Of a stretch of 64,000 nt of DNA, positions 35,270-43,420 are shown in pieces. Position numbers and translations under genes: made by a program. Numbering within the stretch: position 1 is the first letter of the stretch; every line of letters starts with the position of its first letter. The notes beneath the pieces are model-generated. The model had not been told where the DNA came from and ran no database searches. It saw only the letters and a list, made by a program, of their open reading frames with translations. Source of the DNA: Acidimicrobiia bacterium (GTDB taxonomy: Bacteria > Actinomycetota > Acidimicrobiia > Spongiisociales > ZC4RG35); NCBI GenBank assembly GCA_028285585.1, contig JANQOU010000013.1, forward strand, positions 62,001-126,000. The letters are read 5' to 3'.

Positions 35270-36442
35270 GTGACCGACTACGACATCCTGATAGTCGGCG
35301 GTGGTGTGATGGGCTCCTCAACCGCATATCACCTGCGTCGTGCCGACCCGGCGGCGTCGGTGGCAGTTGTGGAGAGAGACTCGACCTACCAGAGAGCGTC
35401 CACAGTGCTCAGCGATGGCAACGTCAGAGTCCAGTTCAACCTCGAGGAGAACATCCTCATCTCACAGCACACTCTGGAGGTGTTGGAGACATTCGCCACC
35501 GACATGGCAACGAGCACCTACCAACCTGATCCTGGGGTCAAGAGGCAGGGAAATCTCTTCACCGTGACCCGAGACGGCGAACCCTGGGCGATCAAAGGGC
35601 TCGAAACACAGGTCGCCCTTGGTTGCAGGGTGGAATGGCTCGACGGCCAAGAGATCTCCAACAGATTCCCCAGATACGAGAACGCCGGTCTCGTCGGAGG
35701 CACTCTTGGGGATGACGACGGCTCCGTGGATCCGACAGCAGTTCTCCGCGGTTATCGGTCCAAAGCCATCGAGTTGGGCGCAGTCTTCATCAAGTCCGAA
35801 GTCGCCGCATTGAGCATGGAGGCCAATGGCGTTGCCGGAGCGTCGACTACATCCGGCGAGTCCATCAGCGCCAGGCAGGTTCTGGTGGCAGCTGGAGCGT
35901 GGTCTACGAGACTGCTCGGAGACGCCGGAATCACCATCCCGGTTTTGCCTTACATGCGCACCGTCTATGTGGTGAGCACACCATTCGAAGTTACAGGGCT
36001 GCCTTCGATCTTCCTCCCCAACGGGGTCTACCTGATCGGCGAGTCGGAGAACATGTGGCTGATGGGCCTATCTCAACCCGACGACCCGATCGGATTCGAT
36101 TTCACACCGGCCTCTCGGGAGAGATTCGAAGAGCGAATCTGGCCGGGCTTGGTGAAGCATCTTCCCCAATTCGACAAGCTGACCATCGAGCGCTCATGGG
36201 CAGGTCTCTACGCGGTCAACGGGCTCGACCACAACGCCATCATCGGGAGATGGCCCTCCACCGAGAACCTCTACCTCGCCACCGGTTTCTCGGGCCACGG
36301 GTTCCAGCAAGCCCCAGCTGTTGGCCGCTATCTGTCCGAGCTGTTACTGGGTCAGCCCCACGTCCTAGACCTCTCCCGCCTGGGACCCCAGCGAATCGTC
36401 GACAACCGGCCACTTCATGAGCATCCGGGCCGTGTGATCTAA
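35270..36442 (+). CDS. FAD-dependent oxidoreductase (DAO/sarcosine oxidase-like)
   Basis: A 390-residue D-amino-acid-oxidase-fold enzyme. The ILIVGGGVMGSSTAYHL Rossmann motif binds FAD (about residues 6-22), then VVERD (the acidic end of strand 2). A late LYLATGFSGHGFQQAPAVG segment is the second FAD contact. Family members oxidise amines such as sarcosine, glycine or N-methyl amino acids. The substrate is unknown. The GTG start follows the plsC stop directly, so probably coupled. Confidence 0.85.
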   Translation: MTDYDILIVGGGVMGSSTAYHLRRADPAASVAVVERDSTYQRASTVLSDGNVRVQFNLEENILISQHTLEVLETFATDMATSTYQPDPGVKRQGNLFTVTRDGEPWAIKGLETQVALGCRVEWLDGQEISNRFPRYENAGLVGGTLGDDDGSVDPTAVLRGYRSKAIELGAVFIKSEVAALSMEANGVAGASTTSGESISARQVLVAAGAWSTRLLGDAGITIPVLPYMRTVYVVSTPFEVTGLPSIFLPNGVYLIGESENMWLMGLSQPDDPIGFDFTPASRERFEERIWPGLVKHLPQFDKLTIERSWAGLYAVNGLDHNAIIGRWPSTENLYLATGFSGHGFQQAPAVGRYLSELLLGQPHVLDLSRLGPQRIVDNRPLHEHPGRVI

Positions 36443-36445
36443 GGT
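36440..36445 (+). promoter_or_regulatory. -10 hexamer TAAGGT formed from the oxidoreductase stop codon
   Basis: The TAA stop (36440-36442) of the FAD oxidoreductase is the first half of TAAGGT, which ends 6 nt before the ATG of the next gene. One triplet would terminate translation and open a leaderless promoter. Confidence 0.45.
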
Positions 36446-36451
36446 CGGCTG

Positions 36452-37336
36452 ATGGACATCGGCTCAGTTGGTCTCTGGACCTTCATACTCGACAATCACC
36501 CGACAGATGTTGTTCGCGACATCGCCCGTGATGTGGAGCAGATGGGATGGCCGACGCTGTGGCGCCCAGAATCAAGAGGCAGGGACGCCCTGATCTCGTC
36601 AGCCGTTGTCCTCGAGGCAACCACCAGCCTCAACATGGCCACGGGCATAGCCATCACCTACGCACGACACCCCATGACAGCCTCTGCGGCGCAGAAGAGC
36701 CTCAATGAGGCCTACGACAACCGATTCTTGCTCGGTCTCGGAGTCAGTCATGCTCCGTCGATCGAAGGCGTCCGGAAGATGGACTACAGCACCCCCTACT
36801 CGGACATGGTGGCCTACTTGAAGGCAATGGTCGACGCTCCATACGGTGCCCCTGAGCCATCAGAGCCGCCCAAGACCGTGCTCGCCGCTCTCGGCCCTCG
36901 GATGCTTGAGCTGTCAGCCAAGGCAGCTGATGGTGCCCACCCCTACTTCACACCAGTCGAGCACACTGGCCTTGCCCGGGAGATCATGGGCGAGGGGCCT
37001 CTGCTCGCCCCAGAGATCATGGTGTCGATCGATGACGACGTCGATGCTGCCCGTGACTTGGCACGGCCGACCATGCAGCGATACCTGAGCCTGCCCAACT
37101 ACAAGAACAACCTGATCCGGCTGGGCTACCACGAAGCAGATCTGGACGACCTGACCGACGAAGTCGTGGATGCCATCGTGGCATGCGGCCCGTTGAGCAA
37201 GACGGTGGAGAGGGTTCAGGAACACCAAGACGCCGGAGCGGATCATGTCTGCATCCAGGTCCTGGTCCCAGATGGCGACCTGGACCTCAGCCTCACACGC
37301 TGGCGTGAGATCGCCGAGGCTTTCGGTCTGAGTTGA
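36452..37336 (+). CDS. F420-dependent LLM-class oxidoreductase (TIGR03620-like)
   Basis: A 294-residue bacterial-luciferase-like TIM barrel. It has an MGWPTLWRPES strand, a GIAITYARHPM segment near the cofactor, and FLLGLGVSHAPSIEG, which resemble TIGR03620 members of the F420-binding luciferase-like monooxygenases. A late VQEHQDAGADHVCIQV strand is also typical. Likely a hydride-transfer enzyme with reduced F420; the substrate is unknown. Confidence 0.85.
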   Translation: MDIGSVGLWTFILDNHPTDVVRDIARDVEQMGWPTLWRPESRGRDALISSAVVLEATTSLNMATGIAITYARHPMTASAAQKSLNEAYDNRFLLGLGVSHAPSIEGVRKMDYSTPYSDMVAYLKAMVDAPYGAPEPSEPPKTVLAALGPRMLELSAKAADGAHPYFTPVEHTGLAREIMGEGPLLAPEIMVSIDDDVDAARDLARPTMQRYLSLPNYKNNLIRLGYHEADLDDLTDEVVDAIVACGPLSKTVERVQEHQDAGADHVCIQVLVPDGDLDLSLTRWREIAEAFGLS

Positions 37337-37353
37337 CGGGACCGGCCTAGCCG

Positions 37354-38841
37354 TCAGTCATAGACGGCTGCGAGGAAGGACCTGTCACCCGACACCACTA
37401 TGAGGAAGGCCCCGACCGACGTCACCAGTTGGTAACGATCGGCGGTCTCCTCCCCATCCCACCATCTCCCACTCAGCCGCCAAGGCCCGCTCCAGGTGAG
37501 CACAGGCTCCCATCTGGCTCCCAACCGCATCCGCACCGGCAAGCCGCCATCCCACTCCACTTCTATCGGCCGAAGGCGAGGTGGGACCAAAGCCGGGCTG
37601 GGAGAAGGTGTGGCGCCAGGCCATGGCGCCCGCGGGTCACGCTCCACTTTGGTCTCGGGCTCTCCCCAACGCGACCAGGCCACCCTTTCCGAAGGCATAC
37701 GCCCACCCTGTCTTCGCCCCTGGACGACACCGTCGGGGCCAAGCAGGGCTTGCGCTCGTGCCAAGGCTCGCTCGGCTTCGATCATCGAAGACTCGTCGGT
37801 GAGGAGCCCCAGCTGCCGGCCTTCGCCTGAGAGGTCGCTGGGCTCGATGGCCAGTGATGTGATGCCACCGGGAACACCGGCTGTCTCCACCCAGGCCCTC
37901 AATTGCCACCAAACTCGATCAGCAAGAGCCTTTTCGGTGAAGGGGTCAGATGACCTCCATACACGCTCCCGACCCGGGCCATGCAGCGCACCTGCCTTGA
38001 TCGTCACCGTATGTGGCGCGACACCCGTCTCTCTCAGGCCTTTGAGCAGTCGCTCGGACAAGACTCTGCCGGCAAACCCAACCGCATCCAGGCTCTCCAA
38101 GGGCTCTTCGAACTCCATGCCCACCTTCAGCTCTGGGGGAATCCCACGCGGGTCGACGAGACGGTCGTCGCCACTGGCGAGACGGTGAGCCAGGGCACCC
38201 GGGTTGCCGAATCGTGAGGCAAGGGTGTCACGGGGAAGACGCGCCAGATCACCAAGGGTCATGATCCCCAGCCAGCGGAACGTGCCGATCATCTCCTCCC
38301 CGCCCATCGCCTCGCGGAGAACACCCAGGTCGAGACGGGAGAGGAACCCGATCGTATCGTCGACGATCATGGGCGCACCTACGTTGGCTGTTGCTGCCGC
38401 CCAACGTGCGGCAAAAGGCCCATCGGCGACCCCGATCAAGGCATGACCGCCACGACGTGATCCGGTCAGCACATCGAGCTCCTTGGCAACTCGTTCGGCA
38501 AGAGACTCCTCGCTCCCGTAGAACTTGACGGCGCCGGCGATGGGCACGAGCAAGAGGCCGGGCGAGACGACCTCCACCCTGGGCACCAAATCTTCGACCG
38601 CTTCGATGATGGGCTCGAAACGCCGGGTCTCATCACCGACATCCCGAGGGAGAACGGTGGCGAAAGGCACGAGCACCTCGGCCTCGCGTCTTGGCATGCC
38701 AAGAGCCACACCAGCGTCGAGAACGTCGTCGGTGGCTCCGGTGACCCGGTCGTCGGCAACTAGAAGGGGCTCATCCAACGGTGCGTCTGGCCTGGTCAGC
38801 GACCACATCGGAAACCACACGCACAACGTCCGTACCTTCAT
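37354..38841 (-). CDS. imuB: ImuB, catalytically dead Y-family polymerase of the mutasome
   Basis: A 495-residue Y-family homologue. It starts with VRTLCVWFPMWSL, the usual ImuB opening, and lacks the SxDE catalytic pair: the corresponding segment reads VVSPGLLLVPIAG. ImuB bridges DnaE2 and the beta clamp and brings ImuA into the mutasome. The ATG at 38841 has GGTGGAAG just upstream and overlaps the end of imuA by 71 bp. The upstream part of the open frame, to 38931, is antisense-like shadow inside imuA. Regulated with imuA by the LexA box at 39486-39501. Confidence 0.9.
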   Translation of the reverse strand: MKVRTLCVWFPMWSLTRPDAPLDEPLLVADDRVTGATDDVLDAGVALGMPRREAEVLVPFATVLPRDVGDETRRFEPIIEAVEDLVPRVEVVSPGLLLVPIAGAVKFYGSEESLAERVAKELDVLTGSRRGGHALIGVADGPFAARWAAATANVGAPMIVDDTIGFLSRLDLGVLREAMGGEEMIGTFRWLGIMTLGDLARLPRDTLASRFGNPGALAHRLASGDDRLVDPRGIPPELKVGMEFEEPLESLDAVGFAGRVLSERLLKGLRETGVAPHTVTIKAGALHGPGRERVWRSSDPFTEKALADRVWWQLRAWVETAGVPGGITSLAIEPSDLSGEGRQLGLLTDESSMIEAERALARAQALLGPDGVVQGRRQGGRMPSERVAWSRWGEPETKVERDPRAPWPGATPSPSPALVPPRLRPIEVEWDGGLPVRMRLGARWEPVLTWSGPWRLSGRWWDGEETADRYQLVTSVGAFLIVVSGDRSFLAAVYD

Positions 38842-39445
38842 CTTCCACCTCGAAACGACGGGTGACACCAGCGGCACCCTTCCCGGACGCCTCCAGCATG
38901 AGACGTCGTCTCCTGAGCTGCCCATGCCCACGGTCGGCGCCCTCCCAGGTCACACCTATGGCCCTCAGCCGGAGATGAGCAATGCCGATCGGAAGTCCCT
39001 TGCCCGTTGATCGCATCGCGATCGCCACTCTCCTGGCCCTGGCGAGAGCAGTCAGCCGACGCAAATCTCGATCCCTGACCCGGGCGGGAACTTCGATGTA
39101 GGCCGCCCTCACCCCCTCGAGAAGGGCAGCTGCGACCTTTGGCCAGAGAGTCACGTCATCACAACGGACGACTACCAGCCGCTCGGGCACGACCCCTGTT
39201 TCCCAGGCGGCTTCAGGTGAGATCCACCCTCGGGTGTCGAGCACGACAACATGAGAGCGCTTCGAGTGCTCGGCAAGAAGCTTGAGCCCCAGCCGGGTCA
39301 ACCCGGTCCCGGGCACGCCAACCAACTCGGTGACCCTGCCTGGTTGAAGCTGAAGGCTCCTGTAGTCACCGACAAAGCTCTCGGCCTGTAGCTCAGGGAG
39401 AGCCCGCCTCCCTCTCAGGTCATCAACAGAGCCAACATTGTTCAT
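38771..39445 (-). CDS. imuA: ImuA-like RecA-fold mutasome protein
   Basis: A 224-residue RecA-like protein. The P-loop region reads VGVPGTGLTR, so the Walker A Lys-Thr is missing, as in the mycobacterial ImuA' group. A following HVVVLDTRG strand and a VAIAMRSTGKG turn keep the RecA fold. It assists ImuB-DnaE2 in SOS mutagenesis. I use ATG 39445, 40 bp after the LexA box. An ATG at 39493 in the same frame lies inside the operator, upstream of the expected transcription start. Confidence 0.82.
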   Translation of the reverse strand: MNNVGSVDDLRGRRALPELQAESFVGDYRSLQLQPGRVTELVGVPGTGLTRLGLKLLAEHSKRSHVVVLDTRGWISPEAAWETGVVPERLVVVRCDDVTLWPKVAAALLEGVRAAYIEVPARVRDRDLRRLTALARARRVAIAMRSTGKGLPIGIAHLRLRAIGVTWEGADRGHGQLRRRRLMLEASGKGAAGVTRRFEVEDEGTDVVRVVSDVVADQARRTVG

Positions 39446-39479
39446 CCATCGCCCGATCGCAGCGCTCGTTGGCTGATCA

Positions 39480-39485
39480 ATGATA
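39480..39485 (-). promoter_or_regulatory. -10 hexamer TATCAT of imuA
   Basis: TATCAT abuts the LexA box, in the same arrangement as TAAGCT at dnaE2. The transcript would start near 39473 and carry a short leader before ATG 39445. Confidence 0.5.
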
Positions 39486-39501
39486 TCGAACATATGTTCG
39501 A
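39486..39501. promoter_or_regulatory. LexA box (SOS operator) of imuA-imuB
   Basis: TCGAACATATGTTCGA is a perfect actinobacterial SOS box. It is the centre of a longer perfect palindrome of 24 bp, 39482-39505, flanked by GATA and TATC. It lies 40 bp before the imuA ATG. Confidence 0.93.
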
Positions 39502-39593
39502 TATCAAGAGGCCCTGCAAAAGACGCCTTCTCTGCATACGGCAGGTGTCGCTTGACGGGTTGACAACACCAAGAATCTGCGCTGGATGCCCCT

Positions 39594-39599
39594 TACAAT
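39594..39599 (+). promoter_or_regulatory. -10 hexamer TACAAT, leaderless promoter of the TA pair
   Basis: TACAAT ends 6 nt before GTG 39606. TTGACA at 39560-39565 is 28 bp upstream, too far for a canonical -35 spacing. Confidence 0.5.
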
Positions 39600-39605
39600 G
39601 AACAC

Positions 39606-40295
39606 GTGGTTGAGACTTCCCATGACGGTGGCCTTGACGTGCGTGAGATGCCGCCGCGGGGCTACTACCTAGCTGCCGAAGTTGGGCAACTAGCCGGGGT
39701 CTCCGGCAACACCATCGGACAGTGGAAACGTCGCGGCTACATACAGGCGTCCCAATCTGCTGACGACTATCCACACATCTATGCCTATCAGGACGTGGCT
39801 GAAGCCATGGTCGTCCATGACCTGCTCGACCACTCCGTTCCCCTTCGCCGAATCAAGCGGCTGATTGCAAGGCTCAGGGAAGAGAACGGGAGAGGTTGGC
39901 CTCTCCAGGCCGAGAGGTTGTATGTCCCAGATGGACCATCGTCTAAGAACCCGGTCTACTTGAAGAAGGACAAAAAGTTGGTAGACCCCGACGCCCTGAC
40001 GCCGTGGCATTACGTGATAGAGGCTGGCAATCTCCAACTCATTGCCGAACAGCTCCATCGGGGTGGATGGGTTGTTCGTGCCCTTCCGAACTTGCAGCAC
40101 ATAGAGGTGGACCCAGACAAGATGTCGGGCAAACCCTCAATCCGGGGGCTACGCATTGCGGCGGAGGATGTCGCAATCATCGCTGAGGAATCCGGACACA
40201 ACGTGTTGATGACTGAATTCGGGCTTAACTCTCGGCAGATACGCGACGCTGTCGAGTGGTGGGGTGCCGTGAGGGAGTTCGAGGAGGCCGCATAA
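39606..40295 (+). CDS. vapB45: VapB45-like antitoxin (HTH plus DUF433)
   Basis: A 229-residue protein. Residues about 18-75 form a MerR-like HTH (AAEVGQLAGVSGNTIGQWKRRGY, in parts), and residues about 165-225 form a DUF433 domain (GKPSIRGLRIAAEDV, then LNSRQIRDAVEWW). This layout and size match the mycobacterial VapB45 antitoxin (Rv2018, about 239 aa). It would bind and neutralise the downstream PIN-like toxin and repress its own promoter. The GTG start is leaderless by the hexamer. It lies divergent from imuA across 160 bp. Confidence 0.78.
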   Translation: MVETSHDGGLDVREMPPRGYYLAAEVGQLAGVSGNTIGQWKRRGYIQASQSADDYPHIYAYQDVAEAMVVHDLLDHSVPLRRIKRLIARLREENGRGWPLQAERLYVPDGPSSKNPVYLKKDKKLVDPDALTPWHYVIEAGNLQLIAEQLHRGGWVVRALPNLQHIEVDPDKMSGKPSIRGLRIAAEDVAIIAEESGHNVLMTEFGLNSRQIRDAVEWWGAVREFEEAA

Positions 40296-40296
40296 C

Positions 40297-40689
40297 TTGT
40301 ATCCACCGCGGACATTGGTAATTGACGCCGATATGCCCGCGCGGACTCGCACCGAAATCTGGCATCGAGGTCGCAATGTCCAACGTGTCCAGCACTACGG
40401 CCTCAAGAAGAGCAAAGACCCCCAGCTACTTCCCGACCTCGATGCGCTGCTCGATGACTGGATCTTGATTACCGGCGACGACAAGATGCCGTTCGCGCAT
40501 GCCGAAACGATCAAAAAGGTAGGGGCGACCATCGCCACAATTGACCCACGACGCCCACCAGGAATCAAGCTCGTCGAATGGCGGCTAGAGGTGGTGCATC
40601 GCTGGATACACAAAATGCACGAACAGGAGACCGGCGAGGTACGTCGGTACAATCACAAGACGCACCGAGTCTGGACACCTCTGAAGTGA
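40297..40689 (+). CDS. vapC45: VapC45-like PIN-like toxin
   Basis: A 130-residue PIN-like protein. An N-terminal VIDADMP (acidic metal site), a central LLDDWILITGDDKMPF (second acidic site, D-D) and an ATIDPRRPP strand fit the VapC45/DUF5615-like ribonuclease fold. The size matches Rv2019 (138 aa). Expected activity is RNA cleavage when not bound by the antitoxin. The TTG start has GAGGAGG 9 nt upstream, inside the antitoxin gene, and only one base lies between the antitoxin stop and this TTG. Confidence 0.75.
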   Translation: MYPPRTLVIDADMPARTRTEIWHRGRNVQRVQHYGLKKSKDPQLLPDLDALLDDWILITGDDKMPFAHAETIKKVGATIATIDPRRPPGIKLVEWRLEVVHRWIHKMHEQETGEVRRYNHKTHRVWTPLK

Positions 40690-40914
40690 GCGACGAGCCA
40701 ACTCAGAAGCTACAAAGTGCGCCGTTCAGTTTGCGCGCGAAATCGCAGCCGCGGCACTTTTGTGTCCACAACACGAACACTACGCAGCAGAGATTCTCCC
40801 GTGTTGGTCATCGGCACAGAACTGGCCAAGCAACCGTGAGCCTTCTCACAAAGCAGAGGCCAGCCGTCCTATCCCTCGCCAACGGCAACGATGCTACCCC
40901 GAAGGCGCTCAACC

Positions 40915-42516
40915 TCAGCTCAGCCAGCCCTCACCTTCACGAACGGTGATGACCGTTGGCCGGTCGGAGCCGAAAGCCCCGAGAACCGCTCCCGTCAGCT
41001 CGTCTTTGGATGAAGCTCGAACACCGTACGCCCCCATGGCCTGGGCCATGGCAATGAAGTCCGGGCTCAATCCGTCGACACCAATCGGCGGGATTCCGGA
41101 TGCTCTCATGTCGTCCCGGATCTGCTTGTACCCGTCGTTGTCCCACACGATCACAGGGATAGGTAACCCAAGCTCGGACGCCGTCATCAACTCCTGGATG
41201 GTGAACATCACACCCCCGTCCCCCACCAGGCAGATGACATCCCGATCGGGCAGGGCGAGCTTCGCTCCGATCGCATCGGGAAGACCGCAACCGAGTGTGC
41301 AGAAGCCTGCCGGGTAGTGCCAGGTGCGCGGGAGACGAGCGTCGTAGGCGAAGGCACCTGTGTACACCACCTGGCAGATGTCACCCATCACCACTGCGTC
41401 TTCCGCCACGATCTCCCGCAGATGACGGAGCAGCCGGACATGACGCTGCTGCGAAAGGTCCAGGTTGGCCGAGATCTCCTCTCTGGCGGTCGCCACGTCA
41501 GCCTCGAGATCCGAGCGGTTGGCTGCTGGGCTGACATCCACCAGCCGTTCGTTCATGGCTTCTATCGCCAAAGCCGCATCGGCGACGATCCCCACGGCTG
41601 CCGGGTAGTAGTCGCCGATCTTGGACGGGTCGATGTCGACCCGGATCAGGTTGTCGGGCAGCGGCAGCCGCTCGACAAAGCTGTCCGTCTCCGCCAGCTC
41701 CGTGCCGATGGCCATCACGACATCGGCTTTCTCCAGATGGTCTCTGACCTCGAGGCGAATGGTTCCAGCGCTGAGACTCACCGGCGAGTCGTCAGGGACC
41801 ACGCCCTTCCCCGCGGCAGAGGCGATCACGCTTGCGCCCAGCGTCGCCACGAGCTCTCTGATCGGTGTCGCGGCCCCGGTAGCCCCACCACCGATCATCA
41901 CCAACGGCCGCTTCGCCGCAACAAGCAACTGAACTGCGCGGTTGATCTCATCGTCGTCAGGGCTTGGAGGCGACGGAAGCTCCTCGGGGCTCCATTCGCT
42001 TTCTACAGCCTGGGCTTGAACGTCAATGGGTATCGAGATGTGCACCGGACGCGGGCGCTCCGAAGCGAAGACAGAGAAGGCGCGGTGGATCAGCCGAGGG
42101 ACCTCGTCTGGAGAGCCGGCACGTGCCGAGAACGCCGTTAGCGGCGATGTGACCGCAGGCTGATCCGGGATCTCATGAAGCGCTCCCCATCCCTTGCCGT
42201 GAGTGTGAGTTGCGGTCTCCGCCGACAACAACAGCACCGGCACAGAGTCCGCCCATGCCTGTCCGATGGCGGTGAGGGCGTTGGTGACACCAGGGCCCGA
42301 AATGACAACTGCCACACCGGGGCGCCCACTGGCCCGGGCATAGCCATCGGCCATGAACCCGGCGCCTTGCTCGTTGCGTGCTTGAACATGACGAATGGCA
42401 CCACTGGCCAGACCGCGATACATCTCGAGGGTATGAACTCCGGGGATGCCGAACACGGTCTCGACTCCATACTCAGCGAGCAGGCCGATAGCCGCCTCTC
42501 CAACTGTTGCCTGCAT
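40915..42516 (-). CDS. thiamine-diphosphate enzyme, AruI-like/acetolactate synthase fold
   Basis: A 533-residue ThDP-dependent enzyme. Catalytic Glu lies in ARNEQGAGFMADGYAR (about residue 47); the ThDP/Mg site is GDGGVMFTIQEL with a downstream Asn (VWDNDGYKQI). The opening GVETVFGIPGVHTLEMYRGL is close to 5-guanidino-2-oxopentanoate decarboxylase (AruI), which decarboxylates a 2-oxo acid of arginine transamination. AHAS or other 2-oxo-acid roles are possible. The ATG overlaps the Fpg stop by one base (TGATG) and has GGAGGAGG upstream, so it is co-translated with Fpg. The 225 bases downstream, up to the toxin gene, contain nothing I recognise. Confidence 0.85.
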   Translation of the reverse strand: MQATVGEAAIGLLAEYGVETVFGIPGVHTLEMYRGLASGAIRHVQARNEQGAGFMADGYARASGRPGVAVVISGPGVTNALTAIGQAWADSVPVLLLSAETATHTHGKGWGALHEIPDQPAVTSPLTAFSARAGSPDEVPRLIHRAFSVFASERPRPVHISIPIDVQAQAVESEWSPEELPSPPSPDDDEINRAVQLLVAAKRPLVMIGGGATGAATPIRELVATLGASVIASAAGKGVVPDDSPVSLSAGTIRLEVRDHLEKADVVMAIGTELAETDSFVERLPLPDNLIRVDIDPSKIGDYYPAAVGIVADAALAIEAMNERLVDVSPAANRSDLEADVATAREEISANLDLSQQRHVRLLRHLREIVAEDAVVMGDICQVVYTGAFAYDARLPRTWHYPAGFCTLGCGLPDAIGAKLALPDRDVICLVGDGGVMFTIQELMTASELGLPIPVIVWDNDGYKQIRDDMRASGIPPIGVDGLSPDFIAMAQAMGAYGVRASSKDELTGAVLGAFGSDRPTVITVREGEGWLS

Positions 42517-43406
42517 CAGGCCTCCTCCAACTCTTCCAACGTCTTGGGCCAATCGTCCTTGAGCAACCGAGAAAGAGACCTGTCGGCAAGGAGTTTCCCT
42601 TCCGTCTGACAGGTGGCGCAGTAGTTCGTCTCGTTCGACGCGTAGACGATCCTCTGCACAGGGCTGCCACAGCGCGGACAGGCCTCCCCGTACTTGCCGT
42701 GAACGGCCATGTCTGGGCGGAATGCCGTGACCTTCTTCGGCCACTCACCTTCCAACTCATCCCGCATCCGGTCGGTCCACTCTTGAAGCGACTCAATGAC
42801 TGCGCGGCGCAAGCGAGTCACCTCGTCATCAGTCAACTGTGCCGTGCGCTTCACCGGCGACAGCTGCGCCTTCCACAAGATCTCGTCCGAGTAGGAGTTG
42901 CCGATGCCGGAGAAGATGCGCGGATCGGTGAGGGCTCGCTTCAACGTCCGGTTCTCTCGTCGTATCACGTCTGCGAATTCGGCCTCAGAGGCTTCCAGAG
43001 GCTCCACTCCGCCCCGATCCAGCCCGGCGACGCCGTCCCAACTGGAGAAAAGCCAGATGCCTGCTCTCTTGTGCGTGCCCTGCTCGGTGAGTATCAGCGA
43101 CCCTTCATCGAAGTCGAGAGCCGCCAGCCCGACCTTCTTGGGTATCGGCTTCCTGGGTGGCTCCCATCGAAGACGGCCGGCCACCATGAGGTGAATCACC
43201 ATGTACATCTCGGGATCGAACTCGAAGACGATCCGCTTCCCGACACGATGCAGATCCTCGACGGTGGACCCGGCCGGAGCGTCGTAGGGCGGGTCGAAAG
43301 TGCGCAACACCGAAGGTGAGGAGACCCGGACACCGCTCAGTGCCCGTCCGCGCACACGAGCCGACAGGGCTTCGAGGTAAACGACGATGTCCGGCAGTTC
43401 GGGCAC
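42516..43406 (-). CDS. Fpg/Nei-family DNA glycosylase
   Basis: A 296-residue protein with N-terminal PELPDI (catalytic Pro and Glu after Met removal; the fifth residue is Asp, not the usual Glu). It has an H2TH segment GIGNSYSDEILWKA and a C-terminal zinc finger CPRCGSPVQ...NYCATC. It excises oxidised bases such as 8-oxoguanine and nicks the abasic site. Its TAGCGT -10 overlaps the stop of the upstream membrane gene, and the GTG start is leaderless. Whether it is MutM or a Nei-type paralogue cannot be decided from this sequence alone. Confidence 0.88.
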   Translation of the reverse strand: MPELPDIVVYLEALSARVRGRALSGVRVSSPSVLRTFDPPYDAPAGSTVEDLHRVGKRIVFEFDPEMYMVIHLMVAGRLRWEPPRKPIPKKVGLAALDFDEGSLILTEQGTHKRAGIWLFSSWDGVAGLDRGGVEPLEASEAEFADVIRRENRTLKRALTDPRIFSGIGNSYSDEILWKAQLSPVKRTAQLTDDEVTRLRRAVIESLQEWTDRMRDELEGEWPKKVTAFRPDMAVHGKYGEACPRCGSPVQRIVYASNETNYCATCQTEGKLLADRSLSRLLKDDWPKTLEELEEA

Positions 43407-43414
43407 TCGACGAG

Positions 43415-43420
43415 ACGCTA
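43415..43420 (-). promoter_or_regulatory. -10 hexamer TAGCGT formed from a stop codon
   Basis: The TAG stop of the upstream membrane-protein gene (43418-43420) is the first half of TAGCGT, which ends 8 nt before the GTG of the Fpg/Nei gene. Confidence 0.4.

Noticed and set aside
39560-39599. Canonical -35/-10 promoter for the antitoxin gene
   Set aside because: TTGACA and TACAAT are 28 bp apart, too far for a normal sigma-70-type spacing; only the -10 is retained.
40690-40914. Possible attachment site or mobile-element remnant after the TA pair
   Set aside because: I find no direct repeat, inverted repeat, tRNA end or transposase fragment in these 225 bases; the composition alone is not evidence.
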